Assembly (NCBI RefSeq): GCF_003289965.1
Contig: NZ_QMBQ01000005.1
Span: 248,001 to 312,000, forward strand
Direction: 5' to 3'
DNA: 64,000 bases
Source of the DNA: Mesorhizobium atlanticum
Lineage (GTDB): Bacteria > Pseudomonadota > Alphaproteobacteria > Rhizobiales > Rhizobiaceae
Position 1 is the first letter of the stretch. The number at the start of each line of letters is the position of its first letter. The translations under genes and the position numbers were made by a program. The notes under the pieces are model-generated. The model made no database searches, was not told the origin of the DNA, and was given only the letters and a program-made list of their open reading frames with translations. This document shows positions 41,828 to 49,954 of the stretch, piece after piece.

Positions 41828-41930
41828 CGTGTCGCCCTTTCGGTCGCGCTCCCAGGCGTCGGCGCCCGGCGCGTCATTGTCGGATTTTGGAACCGCCTTC
41901 CATGTGGCGATCAAGCCCTGACTTTCAAGA

Positions 41931-42425
41931 TTATGAGACTTTCAGGATAACAGGATCGTGGCCGGTTGCCTCGACGAATCTGATCAGATCGGCGGCGGCG
42001 ATCGAGGTCGTCGCCTCATTGGTCAGCGGATGGCCGTTGATGACGTCGTGGCTCATCAATTCCTGGTCGAGCACCACCTTGACCTTCCCTTCCGTGTCGT
42101 TGATCAGGCCGAAGACCGTGACCGCGCCAGGGATGACGCCGAGCAGCTCCATCAGCATCTCGGGTTTACCGAAGGAGACCCGGCTGGCGGCGCCGATGAG
42201 GTGATGGATCTGCTTCAGGTCGACGACGGCGTCCTCGCCGACGGTGACGAGGAAATAATTGTCCTTCTTGTCCTTGAGGAACAGGTTCTTGGTGTGGCCG
42301 CCATGGATTTCGCCGCGCAGCGCCTGCGAATCGGCGACCGTGAACAGCGGCGGGTGCCTGACCGTCGAGACGGAAATGCCCAGATCGGCAAGAAATTGGT
42401 TGAGCTCGGCTTCGGTCTTCGGCAT
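41931..42425 (-). CDS. YbaK/ProX-type aminoacyl-tRNA deacylase
   Basis: 164 residues. 'LADLGISVSTVRHPPLFTVA', 'IHGGHTKNLFLKDKKDNYFL', 'FGLINDTEGKVKVVLDQELM' and 'INGHPLTNEATTSIAAADLI' are typical of the ProX/PrdX branch that clears mischarged Ala- or Cys-tRNA(Pro). The catalytic Lys lies in 'HTKNLFLKDK'. A tRNA gene is next to it, but on the opposite strand. Confidence 0.9.
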   Translation of the reverse strand: MPKTEAELNQFLADLGISVSTVRHPPLFTVADSQALRGEIHGGHTKNLFLKDKKDNYFLVTVGEDAVVDLKQIHHLIGAASRVSFGKPEMLMELLGVIPGAVTVFGLINDTEGKVKVVLDQELMSHDVINGHPLTNEATTSIAAADLIRFVEATGHDPVILKVS

Positions 42426-42644
42426 CGGTCCTCTCGTCGTCGGGAAACGTCATGCCGTTTACGGCGAACGACACCATTCCGGCAAGGCCGTGCCGGCTCG
42501 GGCAGCCCGGCGTTTGACCGAAACGCTGAATTGCGGCCCTGCCTTCAGGCGCTTTCAGGCCGTGGAAAAAAGACCGTCATTTCCCTGTTGCAATCGCCGC
42601 GCTCTTCGGCCATATAGGCCCGGCTTGCGGCCAAGGCCGCTTGA

Positions 42645-42719
42645 GCGGGTGTAGCTCAGGGGTAGAGCACAACCTTGCCAAGGTTGGGGTCGGGCGTTCG
42701 AATCGCCTCACCCGCTCCA
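42645..42719 (+). tRNA. tRNA-Gly (anticodon GCC)
   Basis: 75 nt including an encoded CCA. Acceptor GCGGGTG/CACCCGC; D-arm GCTCAGGGGTAGAGC; anticodon arm AACCTTGCCAAGGTT with GCC at 42677-42679; T-arm CGGGCGTTCGAATCGCCTC with the invariant TTCGAAT. A terminator follows at 42747. Confidence 0.97.
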
Positions 42720-42746
42720 GTTTCCCTCCGGGGATCAAGCAATCGA

Positions 42747-42772
42747 AAAGCCGCGGTTCGCCGCGGCTTTTT
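42747..42772 (+). terminator. intrinsic terminator of tRNA-Gly
   Basis: AAAGCCGCGG-TTCG-CCGCGGCTTTTT, a perfect 7-bp GC stem (10 with A-T pairs) with a UUCG-type loop and U-tract, 28 bp after the tRNA. Confidence 0.9.
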
Positions 42773-43186
42773 CGTGTTCGGGCCTTGCAACGAGCCCGCC
42801 GCGCCAGGCGCCAGAGCAGTTCCAGGAAAAGTGTGAGCGGTTAGGTTCGGCGCCTTCGCCGTGGCTTTCCGACCGGGAACTGCGTGAAAACAAAGTCATA
42901 TGCGTGAACGCCCCGGAGAAGCTTCGATCCGCGTCCCGACATCTATATCCCGCCAACATCAAGCACACCGCTGCCCGATGACTTTCAGGTAGCGTTCGCC
43001 ACCGACACAGTGTCAACGCCTCCTCGGACTTGAGTCGTATGGCCAAGGGACTGCAGGGCCTCTTTTGCCGAGCGCCGCACAACTATATGTTTTGGTGAAA
43101 GTGCTGGAGACAATTCAGCCGGGCAGTTTCGCGGGATGATTCCCGTGAAATGAATACGTTGGGGCATAGCCAGAATAAAGACGGAC
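42773..43186. other. 414-bp interval with one repeat, no gene supported
   Basis: Carries an AATTCC-family repeat at about 42811-42900 ('AGAGCAGTTCCAGGAAAAG', 'ACCGGGAACTGCGTGAAAA'). A minus-strand frame of about 60 codons ending at 42985 ('HIVVRRSAKEALQSL') faintly recalls small rhizobial DUF982-type proteins, but it lacks a start signal and the rest of that domain, so it is not called. Confidence 0.5.
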
Positions 43187-43558
43187 ATGAGGTTTACCGC
43201 CTTACAGGATCCGTGCGGCCAGTGGATGGTGTATGATCTCTTGTCGGACTACCCGGCACGGATACCGGATATTTTGCTGCTTGGGTTGACGCGCGAGCAG
43301 GCCGAGCGGTTTGCCGGCCGGGCAAATGAAATTCTCTCGGTGCTGCAGCCGATAGCGCCACCGAGATTCGCGGCGGTGCAGGATCCGTGCGACGACTGGC
43401 TCGTCTGCGACCTGGTTCTTGACCTCCCGGCGGAGCTGGAAGACCTGTTGCTGATCGGGCTGGCGCGAAGCGAGGCCGAGCAGCTTGCCGGCCTGGCCAA
43501 CGCTGGAATCATCAGGCGTGCCGGCTATTTGTCGGTCCCATTCGCCAGCGTCGCCTGA
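43187..43558 (+). CDS. hypothetical protein with an internal tandem duplication
   Basis: 123 residues made of two copies of one ~48-residue unit at 3-50 and 61-107, offset by 58 residues. Shared pattern: 'F-A-x-QDPC-x-x-W-x-V-x-D-L' then 'P-x-x-LLL-GL-R-x-x-AE'. The aligned parts are 'FTALQDPCGQWMVYDLLSDY' and 'FAAVQDPCDDWLVCDLVLDL'. No signal peptide or membrane segment is seen, so a small cytoplasmic protein is likely. Family not recognised. The WxVxD pattern resembles short repeat-type domains of unknown function. Confidence 0.7.
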   Translation: MRFTALQDPCGQWMVYDLLSDYPARIPDILLLGLTREQAERFAGRANEILSVLQPIAPPRFAAVQDPCDDWLVCDLVLDLPAELEDLLLIGLARSEAEQLAGLANAGIIRRAGYLSVPFASVA

Positions 43559-44010
43559 AGGCCACCGGTCCCGGCGAGCCGGATCGCCGCGCCCGCTGCA
43601 GCGAGCGTCATGAAAGTGTCGGATCGACTGGTCCTTTTTGTATTCAGGAATGCCTGCCGGCTTTTTCTGGCTCGCCTCATGCGAGGCGATCGGCTTCATC
43701 AAGGCCGCGCAGGAGGGGTCTCGCCTTCGCGCTCTCGAAAGCGGGAACCCGTTCCCAGGGGAAAGACACACGTAAAATCAGAAGGTTAAAGCGTACGGCC
43801 TTGGACTGACGCGCAGCCACGACTCGGCACCGGATCACATCGGATAACGTTTGCGTTCCACCTCCGTTTCGACGCCGAGGTGGCCGCTATATCCCATCGC
43901 GGGCCGAGAACCGCCGGCGATGAGTGACTGACACCGCGACACGACGCGACCAGACGGCCCATTTCGGGAAAGCGGTTTCTACCGCTTCCTCCATCATAGG
44001 GAATGTCATC
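43559..44010. other. 450-bp interval, no gene supported
   Basis: Short frames exist, including a 41-codon one starting ATGCCTGCCGGC near 43651, but none has supporting signals. A possible promoter for the exported protein at 44011 must be here; none is clear. Confidence 0.5.
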
Positions 44011-44400
44011 ATGCGCTCTTTCATGCCAAAGATCATCGCGGCCGCATCGATCCTCGCGGCCATGCCGCTTTCGAATGCCTACGCGGTGCACCGTCACCAC
44101 CGGGCACAGGTCGACACCATGACCACGGCCTCAGTGCCGGCGGATCCGGACGCGAGAGCGGCCATGCAGCAGTTGCTGGGCGTAAAACAGGGTATCCGTG
44201 AGGCCAGGGAGACCGGCAAGATCTCCCAGGACCAGGCCAGCGCTCTGATGCGGCAGGCGGACAGCATCCAGCGCACCGGGTCTTCCGGCCGGTCCATGCT
44301 GGGGCAGATCAATGAGCTGGACCAGCGGCTTCAGGATGCCACCGGCCAGGGGACCTATATCGGCAGCGGCGGCGATGGCGGGTATTATCCGAACGGCTGA
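44011..44400 (+). CDS. small exported hypothetical protein
   Basis: 129 residues with a signal peptide (MRSFMPKIIAAASILAAMPLSNAYA). The mature part holds helical segments 'AAMQQLLGVKQGIREARETG' and 'KISQDQASALMRQADSIQRT' and ends with a Gly/Tyr-rich 'GTYIGSGGDGGYYPNG'. The start at 44011 follows AGGGA at 43997. No family assigned; periplasmic. Confidence 0.7.
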   Translation: MRSFMPKIIAAASILAAMPLSNAYAVHRHHRAQVDTMTTASVPADPDARAAMQQLLGVKQGIREARETGKISQDQASALMRQADSIQRTGSSGRSMLGQINELDQRLQDATGQGTYIGSGGDGGYYPNG

Positions 44401-44427
44401 CGAACATGCGCTCCTCATGAAGCCGCG

Positions 44428-44464
44428 GCCGGTGCGATCAAGCCTTTTCCGGCCTCGCACCGGC
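44428..44464. terminator. hairpin after the exported protein
   Basis: Perfect 10-bp stem GCCGGTGCGA/TCGCACCGGC with a 17-nt loop and no U-tract. Possibly a weak or Rho-assisted end. An AATTCC-family repeat fragment follows at 44476-44545. Confidence 0.4.
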
Positions 44465-44555
44465 GTCGCCTTGCGGCTTTCCATCCGGAATTGCGCAAAA
44501 ACAAGAGTTGGAACAGCCAGCGATTCCTTCAAACGCTGAGCTACTCTACCGCCTC

Positions 44556-44852
44556 CTAGTGGTTGTGGGACTGCTGGAACCCGGCGACGTCATACTGCGA
44601 CACGCTCTTCGGGTTCTTCGAATTCTGCGGCTGGGTGCCGGCATAATGTGTTCCCGCGTTGCCGTCCGGGTTGAAGGCGGAACCCGGAGCCGAGGCGGCA
44701 TTGCCCGGCGTGGCATCCCCTGTCTGAGGAGTGCCGATGGTTTCGCTCGGCTGGCCTGTCGTGCCGGTGACGGTGTGGACGTTGGCGGCAAAAGCCATGC
44801 CGGTGGCAGCTATGAACAATCCGGCGATCATGGGCGTCAGGAGAAGTTTCAT
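44556..44852 (-). CDS. small exported hypothetical protein, Gly/Thr/Asn-rich
   Basis: 98 residues. Signal peptide MKLLLTPMIAGLFIAATGMAFA, then a low-complexity chain without Cys ('TVTGTTGQPSETIGTPQTGD', 'HYAGTQPQNSKNPKSVSQYD') and a C-terminal 'FQQSHNH'. The start at 44852 has AGGAG 6 bases upstream and is better spaced than the ATG at 44855. Unknown function; secreted or periplasmic. Confidence 0.7.
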   Translation of the reverse strand: MKLLLTPMIAGLFIAATGMAFAANVHTVTGTTGQPSETIGTPQTGDATPGNAASAPGSAFNPDGNAGTHYAGTQPQNSKNPKSVSQYDVAGFQQSHNH

Positions 44853-45021
44853 CATGGTCTCCTAAAAGCACTGCGTTTCAGGAGGGCGCTCGGGTCTATG
44901 GAGCACCCGGCGAGTTGGACATCCATGTCACTAACGCTTTTCCGCGCCACCGATCGTCCCCGGTGTCACGAAGCTGTGATGTCACGCGCGGCTGCCGGCC
45001 GGACTCTGATTGATGGGCAAG

Positions 45022-45462
45022 CTATGCCAGCCGCGCCCGCGTCGTCCTCGGCGTCGCCAGCAGAAGGCTTGTTTCGCTGCCCGTGATCCCGGGGATCAGC
45101 CGGATGCGGCGCAGCACCGCATCGAAATCGGTGAGCGAGGCCGTGCCGAGCTCCACCACCAGGTCCCAGCGGCCATTGGTGGTGTGGATGGTGGAAACTT
45201 CGGGAAGGCCGCCCAGCGCCCGGATGACGCGGTCGGCGGCATGGCCCTCGATCTCGATCATCATCACGCCGCGTATCCTTTGATCGACCGCGTCGGCGCG
45301 CAGCACCACCGTGTAGCCGATGATCTCGCCGGATTTTTCCAGCCGCTCCATGCGCGCCCGGACCGTGGCGCGCGAGACGCCCAGATCGACGGCGAGGTCG
45401 GAGACGCTGCGCCGAGCATCGTGCCGCAGCAGCGTGACCAGTCTTTCGTCGAGCGCGTCCAT
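45022..45462 (-). CDS. Lrp/AsnC family transcriptional regulator
   Basis: 146 residues: winged helix 'LVTLLRHDARRSVSDLAVDL' and 'GVSRATVRARMERLEKSGEI', then an effector-binding RAM domain ('YTVVLRADAVDQRIRGVMMI', 'VSTIHTTNGRWDLVVELG', 'IPGITGSETSLLLATPRTT'). It is divergent from the arginase gene 133 bp away and is most likely its arginine- or ornithine-responsive regulator. Confidence 0.93.
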   Translation of the reverse strand: MDALDERLVTLLRHDARRSVSDLAVDLGVSRATVRARMERLEKSGEIIGYTVVLRADAVDQRIRGVMMIEIEGHAADRVIRALGGLPEVSTIHTTNGRWDLVVELGTASLTDFDAVLRRIRLIPGITGSETSLLLATPRTTRARLA

Positions 45463-45482
45463 GACTGTCCATTTCGATCAAA

Positions 45483-45508
45483 TTGCTTGTGCAAAATGAT
45501 AGATCATT
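45483..45508. promoter_or_regulatory. probable Lrp/AsnC operator
   Basis: Two adjacent inverted repeats, TTGC-TTGT-GCAA (45483-45494) and AATGAT-AG-ATCATT (45495-45508), in the 133-bp divergent spacer 21 bp from the regulator start. Paired sites suit the oligomeric binding of Lrp proteins. Confidence 0.5.
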
Positions 45509-45594
45509 CTTCTCGAAATGCCAATTTCGCCTGTTCAAACCGCCAGCGCTTGGTGATCCAATCAAGCCAATCAATCGTAAGGGCTGAGGAAATC

Positions 45595-46527
45595 ATGCGC
45601 TGCAGGATCGTCGGCGCGCCGGTGCAGGACGGCGCGGGCAGGATGGGATGTGAGATGGGGCCGAGCGCGCTGCGCACGGCAGGCCTCGTCTCGGTGCTTT
45701 CGGAGCTTGGCCATGAGGTCGAGGACTGGGGCGCGGTCGAGAAGGTCGCGGCGCGCCCGGTGGTGCACGGCAACCTCGCGCTGAAGGCGCTGCCGGAGAT
45801 TTCCGCCTGGACCGCCGCGATCGCCGAAACCGCCTACGCCGCTTCCCGGGACGCCATGCCGATCTTCCTCGGCGGCGACCATTCGATCTCCGCCGGCACG
45901 GTGTCCGGCGTGGCGCGCCGCGCCGCCAAACGCGGCCGGCCGCTTTTCGTGCTGTGGCTCGACGCGCATCCGGATTTCCACACGCTCGACACCACCACCA
46001 GCGGCAATCTGCACGGCGTGCCGCTCGCCTATGCCAGCGGCCAGGCCGGCTTCAAGGGCTATTTCCCGGATCTGCCGCAAGCGGTCGACCCGGCCCGCAT
46101 CTGCGCCATCGGCCTGCGCAGCGTCGATCCGGCCGAGCGCCGCGCGCTCGCTGAAGCCAGCGTCACCGTGCACGACATGCGCGCCATCGACGAGCACGGC
46201 ATCGCGCCGCTGCTGCGCGCTTTCCTGGCTCGCGTCGAGCAGGAGAACGGGCTCTTGCATGTCAGCCTCGACGTCGACTTCCTCGACCCGTCGATCGCGC
46301 CGGCCGTCGGCACCACCGTCCCCGGCGGCGCCACCTTCCGCGAGGCGCATTTGGTCATGGAGATGCTGTCCGACAGCTGCCTTGTTTCCAGCCTCGACCT
46401 GGTCGAGCTCAACCCTTTCCTCGACGAGCGCGGCCGCACCGCGACCCTGATGGTCGACCTAACCGCCAGCCTGATGGGTCGCCGCATCATGGACCGCCCG
46501 ACCCGCAGCCACTCCGGAAGCCTCTGA
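45595..46527 (+). CDS. arginase
   Basis: Mn-dependent hydrolysis of arginine to ornithine and urea. 310 residues. Metal-ligand blocks are intact: 'FLGGDHSISAGTVSG', 'LWLDAHPDFHTLDTT' (DAHxD; family usually DAHaD) and 'SLDVDFLDPSIAPAVGTTV' (DVDxxDP). 'MGCEMGPSALRTAGL' matches the N-terminal arginase pattern. GAGGA precedes ATG 45595. ocd starts 2 bp after its stop. Confidence 0.95.
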   Translation: MRCRIVGAPVQDGAGRMGCEMGPSALRTAGLVSVLSELGHEVEDWGAVEKVAARPVVHGNLALKALPEISAWTAAIAETAYAASRDAMPIFLGGDHSISAGTVSGVARRAAKRGRPLFVLWLDAHPDFHTLDTTTSGNLHGVPLAYASGQAGFKGYFPDLPQAVDPARICAIGLRSVDPAERRALAEASVTVHDMRAIDEHGIAPLLRAFLARVEQENGLLHVSLDVDFLDPSIAPAVGTTVPGGATFREAHLVMEMLSDSCLVSSLDLVELNPFLDERGRTATLMVDLTASLMGRRIMDRPTRSHSGSL

Positions 46528-46529
46528 TC

Positions 46530-47588
46530 ATGACCCAGCCTTCGCGCCTCGCCATCGTTCCCTTCGTCAGCGTCGACCGCATGATGAAGCTGGTGCTCGC
46601 CATCGGCGTCGAGCGCTTCCTCACCGAGCTCGCCGCCTATATCGAGGAGGATTTCCGCCGCTGGGAGCTGTTCGACAAGACGCCGCGCATCGCCTCGCAC
46701 AGCCATGACGGCGTCATCGAGCTGATGCCGACCAGCGACGGCAAGATGTACGGCTTCAAATATGTCAACGGCCATCCGAAGAACATGCGCGAGGGCCGCC
46801 AGACCGTCACCGCCTTCGGCGTGCTCGCCGATGTCGGCTCCGGCTATCCGATGCTGCTCACCGAAATGACCATCCTGACGGCGCTGCGCACTGCCGCCAC
46901 CTCCGCCGTGGCGGCAAAATATCTGGCGCCCAAGGGCTCGCGCGCCATGGCGATCATCGGCAACGGCGCCCAGTCCGAGTTCCAGGCCATCGCCTTCAAG
47001 GCGCTGCTCGGCATCGACCGGCTGCGGCTCTACGACATCGACCGCTCGGCCTCGGAGAAATGCGCCCGCAACCTCGCCGGCAAGGGCTTCGACATCACGA
47101 TCTGCGCGACCGGCCAGGAGGCGGTGGAAGGCGTCGACATCATCACCACGGTGACGGCGGACAAGCAGTATGCCACGATCCTCACCGACAACATGGTCGG
47201 CTCCGGCGTCCACATCAACGCGGTCGGCGGCGACTGCCCCGGCAAGACCGAGCTGCACCGCGACATCCTGCTGCGCTCCGACATCTTCGTCGAATTCCCA
47301 CCGCAGACGCGCATCGAGGGCGAGATCCAGCAGCTCGACGCCGACCATCCGGTGACCGAGCTGTGGCAGGTGATGACCGGCAAGGCTGCGGGCCGCAAGG
47401 CGCCGGAGCAGATCACGCTGTTCGATTCCGTCGGCTTCGCCACCGAGGATTTTTCAGCGCTGCGCTATGTCCGCGACCAGCTCCAGGCCACCGGCCTTTA
47501 TGAGGAGCTCGACCTGCTCGCCGATCCCGACGAGCCGCGCGACCTCTTCGGCATGCTTGAGAGGGCCGCCATGCAGCCGGCGGCGTGA
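46530..47588 (+). CDS. ornithine cyclodeaminase
   Basis: NAD-dependent conversion of ornithine to proline and ammonia, the second step after arginase. 352 residues. 'PFVSVDRMMKLVLAIGVERF', 'FKYVNGHPKNMREGRQTVTA', 'LTEMTILTALRTAATSAVAA', 'MAIIGNGAQSEFQAIAFKAL' (NAD loop GNGAQ) and 'INAVGGDCPGKTELHRDILL' are characteristic of OCD rather than of alanine dehydrogenase or ketimine reductase. Co-transcribed with arginase under the Lrp regulator. Confidence 0.95.
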   Translation: MTQPSRLAIVPFVSVDRMMKLVLAIGVERFLTELAAYIEEDFRRWELFDKTPRIASHSHDGVIELMPTSDGKMYGFKYVNGHPKNMREGRQTVTAFGVLADVGSGYPMLLTEMTILTALRTAATSAVAAKYLAPKGSRAMAIIGNGAQSEFQAIAFKALLGIDRLRLYDIDRSASEKCARNLAGKGFDITICATGQEAVEGVDIITTVTADKQYATILTDNMVGSGVHINAVGGDCPGKTELHRDILLRSDIFVEFPPQTRIEGEIQQLDADHPVTELWQVMTGKAAGRKAPEQITLFDSVGFATEDFSALRYVRDQLQATGLYEELDLLADPDEPRDLFGMLERAAMQPAA

Positions 47589-47592
47589 GTTT

Positions 47593-47895
47593 TTCCCTTC
47601 TCCCCGTTTCACGGGGAGAAGGTGCCCGAAGGGCGGATGAGGGGCAGCGCAGCGGTCGAAGATGGGCGCGTGCGGCGTCCTCGGATGGCTTTTGAAGCCA
47701 ATTCCCGCAGCGTCGCCGCCGCCCCTCATTGCCCTGCCGGGCATTTCTCCCCGTATAGTGACGGGGAAAAAGACGCTGGCATCAGCGCTTTCGCCAATTA
47801 CCAACGGTGCAGGATGAGCGCCGAGGCTGCGGCCAGTCATCTTCTTCCCGTGAGACGGGGAGAAGATGCCCGAAGGGCGGATGAGGGGGCAGCGC
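47593..47895. repeat. cluster of CTTCTCCCC-type repeats
   Basis: 'CCTTCTCCCCGTTTCACGGG' with 'GAGAAGGTGCCCGAAGGGC' and 'GGATGAGGGG' at 47593-47645. An inverted partner ('CCCCTCATTGCCCTGCCGGG', 'CATTTCTCCCCG') lies at 47724-47770, and a second direct copy ('CTTCTTCCCGTGAGACGGGG', 'GAAGATGCCCGAAGGGCGG') at 47840-47890. It fills the gap between ocd and the LacI gene; no coding sequence. Confidence 0.65.
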
Positions 47896-47916
47896 CTACG
47901 TCGACGATTACCGACA

Positions 47917-48915
47917 CTACCCCCGCGCAGCGCAGCTTTCCCTCTCCACCAGCACGGGCGCCAGCACCTCGCGCCTTGAGGGCGCTTCCGGTTCGCCCAG
48001 CCTCTCGAGCAGCAGGCTCACCGCGCGCGTGCCGATCTTCTCGACCGGCTGCGCGATGGTCGTCAGCGGCGGCCAGGTGGTGACGGCATAGGGGATGTCG
48101 TCGAAGCCGACCATCGAGATATCGTCGGGAACCCGCAAGCCGCGCGACCGCAGCGCCGTGACCGCGCCCATCGCCATCAGGTCGTTGCAGGCGAACACCG
48201 CCGTGATGTCCGGCGCCTGCGCCATGAGCTGCTCCATCGCAATCCGGCCGCCGGCGAAATGATAGTCGGAATCGACGATCGAGGACGCTGGCAGCTCGAG
48301 GCCTGCTTCGCCAAGCGCCCGCGCGAAACCGCGCAGGCGTGCCGGGCTGGAGCTGGAATCGCGCGGACCGCCGATGACGCCGATCGTCTTATGCCCGAGC
48401 CCGGCCAGATACCGGCCGGCGAGATAGCCGCCATGGTTGTGGTCGACCAGCACCGAATCGACATTGACCGACTGGATCTCACGGTCGAGCAGCACCGCCG
48501 GCACGCTGGGCAGGAGGCGGGCGAACACCCGCGCATGGTCGGACGAGCCGGCAAAGATCAGCCCGTCGATCTGCTTGGCCATCAGCACCGAGAGATAGCG
48601 CTCCTCCTTTTCGGCGTTGCCGTCGGAGTTGCACAGGATCACCGTGTAGCCGGAGACGAAGCCGGCGTCTTCGATCTGCCGCGCGACGCTGGCGAAGAAG
48701 GGGTTTGAATTGTCCGGCAGCAGCAGGCCGATCGTCTTGGTCTCGCCGCGCCGGAGACTCCGCGCCACCGAGTTCGGGCTGTAGCGCAGCGCCGTGATCG
48801 CGGCGCGCACGCGCTCGGCCGTTTCCGGCTCGACATGGCGGGTATGGTTCATCACATGCGAGACCGTTGCGACGGATACCCCCGCATAGCGTGCGACATC
48901 GGCAATCGTCGTCAT
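47917..48915 (-). CDS. LacI family transcriptional regulator
   Basis: 332 residues. N-terminal HTH 'TIADVARYAGVSVATVSHVM' and hinge 'RVRAAITALRYSPNSVARSL', then a periplasmic-binding-protein-like effector domain ('TIGLLLPDNSNPFFASVARQ', 'VFACNDLMAMGAVTALRSRG', 'ISMVGFDDIPYAVTTWPPLT'). It closes the sugar transporter operon (22 bp after the permease). The palindrome at 52579 upstream of the first gene is its likely operator; the sugar would be the inducer. Confidence 0.93.
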   Translation of the reverse strand: MTTIADVARYAGVSVATVSHVMNHTRHVEPETAERVRAAITALRYSPNSVARSLRRGETKTIGLLLPDNSNPFFASVARQIEDAGFVSGYTVILCNSDGNAEKEERYLSVLMAKQIDGLIFAGSSDHARVFARLLPSVPAVLLDREIQSVNVDSVLVDHNHGGYLAGRYLAGLGHKTIGVIGGPRDSSSSPARLRGFARALGEAGLELPASSIVDSDYHFAGGRIAMEQLMAQAPDITAVFACNDLMAMGAVTALRSRGLRVPDDISMVGFDDIPYAVTTWPPLTTIAQPVEKIGTRAVSLLLERLGEPEAPSRREVLAPVLVERESCAARG

Positions 48916-48937
48916 GGCCCTTAGCCCCTGGTGCCCC

Positions 48938-49954
48938 CTAGCGGATCCTCCGCAACAGCCTCTCCCGATACGCGTCTAGGATGACGGCGAGCACGATGAC
49001 AAGGCCAATCACGATCGGTTTGAAGTTGTCGCCGACGCCGAGCAGCTGCAATCCGGTGCTGAGTACCTGCAGGATGCAGGCGCCGACCAGCGTGCCGATG
49101 ATCGAGCCCTTGCCGCCGCTGAGGCTGGTGCCGCCGATGATGACGGCGGCAATGGCATTGAGCTCGTAGCCGACGCCGGCGATCGGGCTGCCGATGTTGA
49201 GGCGCAAGAGATAGACCATGGCCGCGATGCCGGCGGTGAGCCCGCTGATGGTGAAGGCGGCGACCTTGTAGAAATCCGGATTGTGACCCGACAGCCGCAC
49301 CGCCTCGTCATTGGTGCCGACGGCGAAGATCATGCGGCCGAAGACGGTGAAGCGCAGCACGAACCAGCCGGCGGCGATCACCAGGACCGCGACCAGGAAG
49401 ATCGACGGCAGGAAGCCGCCGATGATCAGGTTGCCGAAATCCACAAAACTCTGCGGCAGGCCGGTGATGGTCGAATTGTCGCTGACGACGCGGGCCGCGC
49501 CCGCCGCCATGTTGAGCATGCCGAGCGTGACGATGAAGGAGGGGATCTTCCAGCGCGTCGAGATCCAGCCATTGAGGAAGCCGCACACCGCGCCCGTCGC
49601 CATGCAGGCCAGCAGCGACAGCGTGATTGCCGCGGCCGGCGACAGGTCTTCGTTGATCATGATGGTGGCGCCGACCACGGTGCACAGCGCCAGCACCGAG
49701 CCGACCGAAAGATCGATGCCGCCGGTCAGGATGACGAAGGTCATGCCTGCCGCCAGTACCGTGTTGATGGCGATCTGCACGAAGATTTTCAACGCATTGT
49801 CGGGGGTCGCGAAATAGGGCGCCGTGGCCGAGAAGAACAAGGTGATCAGCACCAGCGCCAGGAGCACGCCGGCGTCGCGGATCAGGAAGCGCAGGAATTT
49901 CGCCCGGCCGGGGGAAACAGGCGCCGACACCAGCGGTTCGGACGTCTCGGTCAT
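48938..49954 (-). CDS. sugar ABC transporter permease (RbsC-like)
   Basis: 338-residue inner-membrane permease with about 8-10 hydrophobic segments. 'AINTVLAAGMTFVILTGGID', 'LSVGSVLALCTVVGATIMIN' and 'YELNAIAAVIIGGTSLSGGK' with 'GSIIGTLVGACILQVL' are hallmarks of the ribose/xylose-type CUT2 family. Start at 49954 overlaps the ATPase stop by 4 bp. The sugar cannot be read from the permease. Confidence 0.95.
   Translation of the reverse strand: MTETSEPLVSAPVSPGRAKFLRFLIRDAGVLLALVLITLFFSATAPYFATPDNALKIFVQIAINTVLAAGMTFVILTGGIDLSVGSVLALCTVVGATIMINEDLSPAAAITLSLLACMATGAVCGFLNGWISTRWKIPSFIVTLGMLNMAAGAARVVSDNSTITGLPQSFVDFGNLIIGGFLPSIFLVAVLVIAAGWFVLRFTVFGRMIFAVGTNDEAVRLSGHNPDFYKVAAFTISGLTAGIAAMVYLLRLNIGSPIAGVGYELNAIAAVIIGGTSLSGGKGSIIGTLVGACILQVLSTGLQLLGVGDNFKPIVIGLVIVLAVILDAYRERLLRRIR

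Noticed and set aside
42985..43188. 67-codon minus-strand frame faintly like DUF982 proteins
   Set aside because: Only a short HIVVRRSAKEALQSL-type stretch resembles the family; the start is poor and the rest does not match.
43650..43775. Frame of about 41 codons (MPAGFFWLASCEAIG start) after the duplicated-domain gene
   Set aside because: Too short and unsupported by homology or spacing.
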